Shown here piece after piece: positions 8,180 through 14,520 of a stretch of DNA of 40,192 nucleotides (positions within the stretch are counted from its first letter, which is position 1; each line of letters starts with the position of its first letter). A program made the position numbers and the translations under genes. Under the pieces are notes generated by a model. It was given only the letters and a program-made list of their open reading frames with translations, was not told the origin of the DNA and ran no database searches. Origin of the DNA: Streptomyces chattanoogensis (lineage in GTDB: Bacteria > Actinomycetota > Actinomycetes > Streptomycetales > Streptomycetaceae); assembly GCF_001294335.1 (NCBI RefSeq), contig NZ_LGKG01000170.1, positions 1 to 40,192 on the forward strand, written 5' to 3'.

Positions 8180-8812
8180 TCACTCGGCCCAGCTCGAGTG
8201 GGTGATGACCTCGACGAAGTTCGGCCGGACATAGCCCTCGGTGTAGCGCTCGAGGACATCGGCCTTGACGTTGCCGAAGGTGGTGTCGGGGCGGTGGGCG
8301 ATACCGTCGTTGAAGGCCTGCAGGATGCGGCGCTTGAAGTCGGGGCGCGGGTGGGCGGCGACCACGGCGGCGCGCTGCTCGTCGGTGATGTCGTCGTAAC
8401 CGATGCCCAGGACGTCGAGCTCGACGCCGGCGGTGACCAGGGCGATCTCCGGGGCCAGGTAGGTGGGGATCTCGGGGGTGGTGTGCAGGGCGATGGCCTC
8501 CCACACCACCCGGGCCGAGTCCTGCGGGACACCGTGCGAGAGCAGGAACCTCTTGGCGTCCTCGGCACCGTCGATCTCGAAGCGGCGGGTGGAGCCGCGG
8601 TGCTTCTCGGTCAGCCCGAGGTCGTGGAACATGGCGCCCACGTAGAGCAGTTCGGGGTCGTAGGCCAGACCGCGGCGGTTGCCCTGCAGGGCGCCGAAGA
8701 GGTAGACCCGGCGGGAGTGGTGGAAGATCAGCTCGCCGGCCGTGTCGCGCACCAGCTCCGTGGCCTCCTCGGCCAGGGCACTGTCGGGAACCTTGATGTC
8801 GGCAATGGTCAT
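8180..8812 (-). CDS. HD-domain hydrolase (cyanamide hydratase-like)
   Basis: A 210-residue protein with HD-domain metal-site residues in order: His31/His32, the diagnostic His63-Asp64 in VGAMFHDLGL, His71, His110 and a downstream Asp near 133. HD proteins are metal-dependent hydrolases of phosphoesters, nucleotides or nitrile-like compounds such as cyanamide. The overall pattern (an HHSRRVY start, then an EALALHTT-like helix) resembles the cyanamide-hydratase/UreA-type small HD proteins I know, but the substrate cannot be read from sequence. ATG 8812 has AGGAG six bases upstream. The gene leads the pair with the haloperoxidase and is divergent from the transaldolase-like gene across a 252-bp spacer. 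Confidence 0.75.
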   Translation of the reverse strand: MTIADIKVPDSALAEEATELVRDTAGELIFHHSRRVYLFGALQGNRRGLAYDPELLYVGAMFHDLGLTEKHRGSTRRFEIDGAEDAKRFLLSHGVPQDSARVVWEAIALHTTPEIPTYLAPEIALVTAGVELDVLGIGYDDITDEQRAAVVAAHPRPDFKRRILQAFNDGIAHRPDTTFGNVKADVLERYTEGYVRPNFVEVITHSSWAE

Positions 8813-9051
8813 GTGCGCTCCTGAGGGCAGCGGAATCAGCGGAGAGTCGATGGATGATCGGGGCGTACGGGATCCGGGACGGCAGTCGTGCCCTGCGTCC
8901 GTACGCCGGCGGGACGGTGTTCCGTGCCGCGTCGTCAGCGACAGTAGGGCGGCGCCCGGGGCCGCGCTGTGCCACCGGTACGACTTCGTCACCTCCGCCG
9001 GCCACCTGACAAAGGACGGAAACCCGGCTGGTCGTGGCCGAGGACCGTGCC

Positions 9052-9057
9052 TAGGCT
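9052..9057 (+). promoter_or_regulatory. Probable -10 element of the transaldolase-like gene (leaderless)
   Basis: TAGGCT sits eight bases before GTG 9065, so transcription would begin at or very near that codon. No clear -35 element or ribosome binding site is visible. This supports a leaderless transcript and a GTG 9065 start. I see no other feature in the 8813-9064 spacer. Confidence 0.45.
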
Positions 9058-9064
9058 CCGATAC

Positions 9065-10003
9065 GTGATCAGCCAAACGGCGATCGGATTCATGGAGCAA
9101 CTCGCGGCCGAGGGCGTCCAGTCATGGCTGACGGCGGACCGGGCGACGAGTGCCGAGCCGGCTCAGCTCCTGCCGTATGCCCTCCCCACCGCCCCGGGAT
9201 CCGTGATCGGCGTGGCCCTCCACGGTGATGTGCCGCCCGACCCCGCGGCCGTGCGCCTGCTGTGCGAACGCCTGGGGGATCCGGCCGCACCGCAGGGCGG
9301 CCGGATCGGTCATGTGTCCGCGCCGCTCGATCCGGCACTCGCCCATGACACGGACGGCCTGGTGTCGGCCTCGCGCTCGCTGCGTACCGCCGTGGGCCGG
9401 GAGAATCTCATGGTGCAGATTCCCGCCACGGAGGCCGGAGTCGAGGCCATCACGGAGTGCCTGGCGCACGGCCTGCATGTGGACGCCACGCTGATCTGCA
9501 CCACGCGGCAGTGCAACCGGGTCTTCGACGCGTTTCTGGCCGGGATGGAACGGGCCCTGATCACGGGCCGTGCCCTGCAGAGCATCAGGACCGTCCTGTC
9601 GTGTCCGGTGGACCTCGTCGACGGTCTGGCCGCGCCCTCGGTGGCCGGGGTCGCCACGGCGCGGCTGCTGTACCGGCTGCGGGAGCGGCGCCTGGACAGC
9701 ACGTGGTGGCAGGTCCTCCGGGCCGGCCAGGCCCGCCCGCCGACGCTGCTGTGGACGGATCTGCGGCCCCATCACGCGGCCCGTCTGGTCGGCTGGAACA
9801 CGGGGATGGTCTTCACGTCCCGCACCCTCGAAGAGGCGGCGTGGACCAGCGAGTTGGCCGGTGACGCGCTGCTGAACAGGCATCGGGAGGGCGAGCGCGA
9901 GCTGGCCCGGCTCACGCCCGCCGGATTCGGCCGCGCCACGGCCGACCAGGCCGTCACGGCGGAACTGACGCGCCGCCGACGGGCCTGGAGCACCGGGCTC
10001 TGA
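9065..10003 (+). CDS. Transaldolase-like protein lacking the Schiff-base lysine
   Basis: A 312-residue protein with transaldolase-type architecture: an EGVQSWL opening, an ASRSLRT helix, MVQIPATEAGVEAI around 116-129, and HGLHVDATLICTTRQ with a following FLAGME helix. In transaldolases the lysine of the K-I-P-A-T type strand forms the Schiff base with the donor sugar. Here that residue is Gln118. The usual T-S-N-P substrate-loop motif near the N-terminus is also unrecognisable (PGSVIGVALHGD). It is therefore probably not an active transaldolase and may have a regulatory or a different catalytic role. The start is GTG 9065, leaderless; ATG 9092 is the alternative. It stands alone between two divergent/convergent partners. 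Confidence 0.72.
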   Translation: MISQTAIGFMEQLAAEGVQSWLTADRATSAEPAQLLPYALPTAPGSVIGVALHGDVPPDPAAVRLLCERLGDPAAPQGGRIGHVSAPLDPALAHDTDGLVSASRSLRTAVGRENLMVQIPATEAGVEAITECLAHGLHVDATLICTTRQCNRVFDAFLAGMERALITGRALQSIRTVLSCPVDLVDGLAAPSVAGVATARLLYRLRERRLDSTWWQVLRAGQARPPTLLWTDLRPHHAARLVGWNTGMVFTSRTLEEAAWTSELAGDALLNRHREGERELARLTPAGFGRATADQAVTAELTRRRRAWSTGL

Positions 10004-10032
10004 GCCCGTGGTACCGGGTCCGGCTCCGGCTC

Positions 10033-10072
10033 CGGCGGAGACGGCCTGTTCCGGAACAGGCCGTCTCCGCCG
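10033..10072. terminator. 40-bp perfect palindrome, bidirectional terminator candidate
   Basis: Positions 10033-10052 are exactly complementary to 10053-10072, with no loop bases in the DNA. It lies between the stop codons of two converging genes (10003 and 10090) and can fold identically in transcripts from either side. There is no U-tract. Confidence 0.8.
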
Positions 10073-10089
10073 TGCGGGCCGGGGCCGGG

Positions 10090-10812
10090 TCAGCGGCCCG
10101 CGGGGAGGACCTCGAGGAGAAGGTGCTCGACGAGATCCCTGCCGTACTCACCTTCGAGCACCTCGACGCTGTCCGCCGTGCGCAGTTCGCGGCCGCACTC
10201 GGCGGCGATCCGGCGCAGGGCGGTCAGATCGCCGCGGCTGCTGAAGTGGAGCAGGGCCCTTCCGCCGGGTGTGAGGCGGTCCGGGGCCTCGGCCAGGAAC
10301 CGCTGGTGGGTGCGGTAGCCGGCGTCGACGTAGGCGCACTCGTGGAGCGAGCCGTACTCGTAACCTTCCGGTGCGAGCACGTAGTTGGAGCTCCAGAAGA
10401 TCGTGTCGAAGCGTTCGCCGGGGCCGAGCCGGTCGAAGAGATCGCTGTGCAGTACGCGCACCCGGTCCGCGACCAGATGGCGCCCGGCGTTCAGTTCGGC
10501 GTTGTGCACCGCCTTCGGGCTGATGTCCAGGGCGACGACCCGCTCCGCGCCGGACAGCGCCGCGAGGACCGCGATCACCCCGCTTCCGGTGCCGACCTCG
10601 AGGAACGACTGCCCCACTTCGGAGGGGGTGTCGTCGGCGAGGCCGAGGAAATCGACACCCACCCCGGTGGACGGCGAGTAGACGGGCGCGAAGACCTCGT
10701 CGAGCAGATCCCATTCCCGGTCGCACATGAAGAAGACATCCGGCCGATCGTGCCTGGTCAAAGAGATCCGGCTGCGTTCGATGGAACGCTCATAACTCTG
10801 GATGTACGGCAT
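10090..10812 (-). CDS. Class I SAM-dependent methyltransferase
   Basis: This 240-residue protein carries motif I as FLEVGTGSGVIAVLAAL (70-86), an acidic strand 2 end in VVALDISPKA (93-102), and motif IV as SSNY at 141-144. In related HemK/RsmC-like enzymes motif IV is NPPY, which grips a planar nitrogen; SSNY suggests a different acceptor. The N-terminal 50 residues resemble a substrate-recognition extension. The ATG at 10812 has a GGGGGAAGG ribosome binding site. It is convergent with the transaldolase-like gene and divergent from the GAF-PucR regulator. A tailoring methyltransferase for the pathway is plausible, but the acceptor is unknown. Confidence 0.8.
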   Translation of the reverse strand: MPYIQSYERSIERSRISLTRHDRPDVFFMCDREWDLLDEVFAPVYSPSTGVGVDFLGLADDTPSEVGQSFLEVGTGSGVIAVLAALSGAERVVALDISPKAVHNAELNAGRHLVADRVRVLHSDLFDRLGPGERFDTIFWSSNYVLAPEGYEYGSLHECAYVDAGYRTHQRFLAEAPDRLTPGGRALLHFSSRGDLTALRRIAAECGRELRTADSVEVLEGEYGRDLVEHLLLEVLPAGR

Positions 10813-10986
10813 TACCTTCCCCCCGCAGAGGCTTTAGCAGCCCTTGGTCGTAATCACTCAACATCGGATGTACGGGAGGACGATGGCGTCTTGCGCGGGG
10901 CGACGGAAGGTGGTCCGGCAACCGCCCGATCGGCGAAAGATGGTGCTCTCGCCACCTCACACCCGGTCTGACCTGGGATTTCAATT

Positions 10987-11001
10987 TCAACAATATGTTG
11001 A
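10987..11001. promoter_or_regulatory. Operator-like palindrome upstream of the GAF-PucR gene
   Basis: Six-base arms TCAACA (10987-10992) and TGTTGA (10996-11001) flank ATA, in an unusually AT-rich patch. The right arm overlaps the -35 element of the regulator's promoter, as expected of an autoregulatory repressor site. Confidence 0.5.
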
Positions 11002-11027
11002 CGCGATATGCGTCGGTCATCTACTTT
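10998..11027 (+). promoter_or_regulatory. Sigma70-type promoter of the GAF-PucR gene
   Basis: TTGACG at 10998-11003, an 18-bp spacer and TACTTT at 11022-11027 predict a start near 11034. This leaves a 50-base leader before GTG 11085. It also rules out the in-frame ATG at 10995 as the translation start. Confidence 0.65.
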
Positions 11028-11084
11028 TCACGGGACGCGGTCAGGCGTATGCCGCGGACCCGCCGATGCGAAGGGACAGCGGAC

Positions 11085-13013
11085 GTGCGCGAGCCCAGTG
11101 AGTCGCACGAGCTCATCGAACTCCTGGAGTTGCTGGCCGAGAACGCACCGTCGGACCGCTTCGAGGAGCCGGTGCGCCGGGCCCGCGACACGGACCCGGA
11201 CCCCGCGCGGATCGCCCGCCTGGAACGCGCCAAGCTCCTGGCCCTGCAGGTGCACGAGGTGATCTCCCTGCACCACAGGCGCCAGATCGGCCTGTCGGCG
11301 CTCGTGGACACCGCCCGGGAGCTGACCCTCCCGTACGACCTGGACGGTCTGCTCAACGTCATCGCGCGCCGGGCGCGCTTTCTGCTGAACCTCGACATGG
11401 CGTGGGTGTCCATCCACGACAGCGAGGGCGGACATTCGGTGGTGCGCGCCGCCGAGGGGCATATCAGCATGCTCAGCGTGGGCATGCGGGTGCCGACGTC
11501 GGGCGGCCTCGGCAATATGGTCACCGCACGCGCGGCCCCCGTCTGGACCGCCGACTACCTCAACGACCAGCGGATCCCGCAGGCGGAGGTCACCCACAAC
11601 GCGGTGCGGGCCGAGGGCCTGCGCGCCCTGATCGCCGTCCCGCTGCGCAAGGAGAGCACGATTCTCGGTGTGCTCTACGCGGCGCAGCGGCAGGTCCGCC
11701 GCTTCACACCGGACGAGATCACGCTGATGTCGTCATTGGGGGACCTGGCCGCGGTGGCCATCGAGAAGACCCGGCTGCTCGACCGGGCGCAGCACGAGCT
11801 GAGCGAACTGAGCCTGCACGCCTCGCGCGCAGAGGACTCGTCCACGTCGGCCCGGCGGCTGAACTCCGCGCACACCCGGCTGGTCGATCTGGTGCTGCGC
11901 GGCGGCGATCTGCACACCCTGGCCGACGCGGTCGGCGAGCTGCTCGACGGCACTCTGCTGGTACGCGACCCCAGCGGCACGAACCTCACCGCGGACACCC
12001 TTCCCGGGCTCGACGAGACCGAGATCCGCCGGGCCGCCATGGAGGCGCACTCCGGGCACCTGCCGGTCGAGGCCTCCGGCGGCACCTGGGTCTGCCCCGT
12101 CACGGCGGGCGAGGAGCTGCTCGGCACGCTGGTGTTCGTTCCGGAACAGCCCCTCGACGAGCGGCAGTTCCAGCTGCTGCCCCTGGTCACCCAGGTCACC
12201 GCCGTGTCCATCCTGCTGCAGCGCAGCACCAGTCTCGCCGAGGGCCAGGCCCGCAGCGATGTGTTCCACGACCTCCTCAACGGCGGGCAGCTGTCGGCCA
12301 AGCAGCTGGACGACCACGCGCGCAGGCTCTCGGTCGACCTCGGCCGGCCCCATGTCCTCGTCGTGGCACGGCCGGAGGGCGGCCCTCCGGGCAGGGCCGC
12401 CTTCTGGGCCTCGTCCTACGCGCATCAGCGGGCCGGCATCAAGAGCGTGGAGGGCGACGAGATCGTCCTGCTGCTGCCCGGCGCCGATGCCGCGGCCGCC
12501 GGTCGCGCCGTGGCCGCGGAGCTGTCCTCGGCGCTCGGCAGACCGGCGACGGTCGGCTCGGCGGGCCCCGTCGCCCATGCCAAGGACCTCAGCGACGCCT
12601 ACCGGGAAGCGCAGCGGTGTGTGGACGCGCTGATCGCCCTCGGCTCCGTCGGCGGCACCGCATCGACCCGTGAACTGGGCTTCCTGGGTCTGCTGTTGTC
12701 CGACCAGCCCAATGCGGCGGTCTTCATCGCGGACGTCATCGGCCCGGTCCTCGACTACGACGCGCAGCAGGGCACCGAACTGACCCGCACCCTGGAGGCG
12801 TATTTCGCGCACGGCAGCAGCCCCACCCGTGCCGCCGACACCCTCCATGTCCACCCCAACACCGTGGCCCGCAGGCTGGAGCGGATCACCGAACTCCTCG
12901 GCGATGGATGGCAGGACTCCAAGCAGCTCCTTGAGGTCCAGCTGGCGCTGCGGCTGCACCGGATCCGCCACACCGTGACCGCACGGGGCGCCGGCCCGGC
13001 CGTACGCCGCTGA
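11085..13013 (+). CDS. GAF-domain PucR/CdaR-family transcriptional regulator
   Basis: This 642-residue regulator has a helical N-terminus (about 1-70). A GAF sensory domain spans about 75-230, with LRALIAVPLRKESTILGVLY in its core. A coiled linker (AQHELSELSLHAS) and a central PucR-type region follow. The C-terminal PucR helix-turn-helix, RAADTLHVHPNTVARRLERI, lies at about 582-601. GTG 11085 has AAGGGA eight bases upstream and lies downstream of the promoter at 10998-11027. PucR-family proteins commonly regulate nitrogen, purine or aromatic catabolism or specialised clusters; the ligand here is unknown. It is divergent from the methyltransferase, so may control both. Its last 128 bp are antisense to the end of the IS701-like reading frame. 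Confidence 0.85.
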   Translation: MREPSESHELIELLELLAENAPSDRFEEPVRRARDTDPDPARIARLERAKLLALQVHEVISLHHRRQIGLSALVDTARELTLPYDLDGLLNVIARRARFLLNLDMAWVSIHDSEGGHSVVRAAEGHISMLSVGMRVPTSGGLGNMVTARAAPVWTADYLNDQRIPQAEVTHNAVRAEGLRALIAVPLRKESTILGVLYAAQRQVRRFTPDEITLMSSLGDLAAVAIEKTRLLDRAQHELSELSLHASRAEDSSTSARRLNSAHTRLVDLVLRGGDLHTLADAVGELLDGTLLVRDPSGTNLTADTLPGLDETEIRRAAMEAHSGHLPVEASGGTWVCPVTAGEELLGTLVFVPEQPLDERQFQLLPLVTQVTAVSILLQRSTSLAEGQARSDVFHDLLNGGQLSAKQLDDHARRLSVDLGRPHVLVVARPEGGPPGRAAFWASSYAHQRAGIKSVEGDEIVLLLPGADAAAAGRAVAAELSSALGRPATVGSAGPVAHAKDLSDAYREAQRCVDALIALGSVGGTASTRELGFLGLLLSDQPNAAVFIADVIGPVLDYDAQQGTELTRTLEAYFAHGSSPTRAADTLHVHPNTVARRLERITELLGDGWQDSKQLLEVQLALRLHRIRHTVTARGAGPAVRR

Positions 13014-14262
13014 ACCGGCGGGGAGGGGCCGCGTGCACGGAGGCCATCGCCCTCGCCCCGCGGGACAGCACGGTCACGGCGTGGGCCACCGACGCCAGCG
13101 TCATATGGCGGTGCCAGCCGTCGAACGACCGGCCCTCGAAGTCCCGCAGCCCGACCCGCCCGCCCACCGTCCCGGCGTCGTGCGCGACGCGCCCGCCCAG
13201 CTTGGTCAGGTGCAGCAGTTCGTGGACCGGGACCCGGGTCATGCCGGTGAGCCAGATGTGGGCCGGCGGCAGCTTGGGGTCCTGCCACTCCCCCACGACG
13301 AGCAGGGGCCGCCGGTCCCGTGACGCTGCGGGCGACGCGAGGCGCCCCGTCCCCCGGTGTCCGTCCTCGGGCAGGGTCACCGGGACCGCGACGACCAGGG
13401 AGGTGCGCCGGCGCCCGGTGCGGTGGTCGGTCCACTCGACCGGCCGCCGCAGCCCCTTGACCGACTCCAGGATGTGGCGCACGGCGAGCGGCCCCGCACC
13501 GTAGCCCGGCAGGGAGGGCTCGGCCACCTCGAGGACCGTCAGGGCGCCGGTCCGGGCGAGCAGCGGAACGGAGGCGGCGTCGAACCCCGTGATCAGACGG
13601 CGGAATCCGGCCCCGGCCACGTCGAAGACCACCGGCCGGACCGGCACCTGCCAGGTCCGCATGGCCTCCAGGACGGACGCCGCCGCGCATTCCTCGCGGG
13701 TTTCGCTGATCACCTCCGCGGGGATGCCCGCGCGTCGGCGCCGGGCCGGGTCCTCGGTCCAGCGGTTCGACAGGAACAGCCGCCAGTTGACCGGCACGCT
13801 CAGCTCCTCGGACGCGAACCACACACCGTGGGCGTACTGCCCCGCCACCGGCCCGGCGGCCGCTCCGCCGGTGGGCGACTCCACGCCCACGGACCGGTCG
13901 CCCAGCTTGGGGATGGCGAGGGGCTGGACCACCCAGGCGCGCGGTGCCGCGGTCCGGTGCAGATAGTGCGCGAGCGCCTCCCGTACGGGCTTCCAGTCCC
14001 AGGTCGAGGCGCTGATGAAGTGGTGCATGCTCTGCTCCGCCGCGCTGCCGCCGATCAGGGTGGCGATGCTGCGCATGGACTTGCGCCCCTCGACCGTCAG
14101 CAGGCCGCGCACATACTGCTCGCCCTTGGCACGCTGGTCCCGGCGCTGCAGGGACGGCGGCAGGACGCAGTCCATCAGCTCCGCGGCCACTGCCGCCCGG
14201 ACCGGGTTCCAGCCCTGTCCGTCGGTGGGTTTCACGAGTTGGGTGGAAACAGATGCAGTCAC
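12886..14262 (-). CDS. IS701-family transposase-like protein, catalytic site degenerate
   Basis: The 458-residue protein matches IS701-type transposases: RRDQRAKGEQYVRGLLTVEG and HHFISASTWDWKPVREAL in the N-terminal part, then PKLGDRSVGVE and the late LRDFEGRSFDGWHRH segment. In active IS701 enzymes the first catalytic aspartate sits in an IDDTGFPK-like motif. The aligned segment here is WVVQPLAIPK, so that acidic pair is missing. The frame runs on for some 50 residues past the FDGWHRH region, 128 bp into the antisense of the PucR gene, implying loss of the native stop. GTG 14262 has AAGGGGGA upstream. I see no terminal inverted repeats or target duplication. It is either a dead insertion or a domesticated DNA-binding protein within the locus. 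Confidence 0.78.
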   Translation of the reverse strand: MTASVSTQLVKPTDGQGWNPVRAAVAAELMDCVLPPSLQRRDQRAKGEQYVRGLLTVEGRKSMRSIATLIGGSAAEQSMHHFISASTWDWKPVREALAHYLHRTAAPRAWVVQPLAIPKLGDRSVGVESPTGGAAAGPVAGQYAHGVWFASEELSVPVNWRLFLSNRWTEDPARRRRAGIPAEVISETREECAAASVLEAMRTWQVPVRPVVFDVAGAGFRRLITGFDAASVPLLARTGALTVLEVAEPSLPGYGAGPLAVRHILESVKGLRRPVEWTDHRTGRRRTSLVVAVPVTLPEDGHRGTGRLASPAASRDRRPLLVVGEWQDPKLPPAHIWLTGMTRVPVHELLHLTKLGGRVAHDAGTVGGRVGLRDFEGRSFDGWHRHMTLASVAHAVTVLSRGARAMASVHAAPPRRFSGVRPGRRPVRSRCGGSGAAAAPAGPQGAAWSPAIHRRGVR

Positions 14263-14280
14263 GACATCCCCCTTGTGCCT

Positions 14281-14360
14281 CTGTGTCTCGGCGCCTGTTG
14301 CTGCCTGTCGCTGCCTGTTGGTGTCTCTCGGCGCTTCTTGGGGCCTCTTGGCGCCTCTTG
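14281..14360. repeat. 10-bp tandem repeat, eight degenerate units
   Basis: Eight consecutive decamers approximate G-Y-G-C-C-T-S-T-T-G, for example at 14291-14300, 14341-14350 and 14351-14360. The array lies just upstream of the IS701-like start. The period equals one DNA helical turn. Confidence 0.8.
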
Positions 14361-14477
14361 GTCGAGATCAACAGTGGTCTTCCGGACACGTGAGGACGAT
14401 GTGGCACCGGCACCCACCTGGGTCGCCGTGGTGAGGGGCGCTCCACCACCGTGGCGGCCCCACGTGCAGGTATGCGG

Positions 14478-14497
14478 CCCGTCGCGCAGGCGACGGG
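14478..14497 (-). terminator. Candidate terminator hairpin after the acyl ligase gene
   Basis: An 8-bp GC stem (14478-14485 with 14490-14497) with a 4-base loop lies 24 bp beyond the ligase stop. There is no U-tract, so termination is uncertain. Confidence 0.4.
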
Positions 14498-14520
14498 GGT
14501 GGTGGGCGGAGCACCACCGC

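Noticed and set aside
10995..11084. Upstream ATG extending the GAF-PucR protein by 30 residues.
   Set aside because: It lies in the promoter and operator-like palindrome and has no ribosome binding site. GTG 11085 has both leader and AAGGGA.
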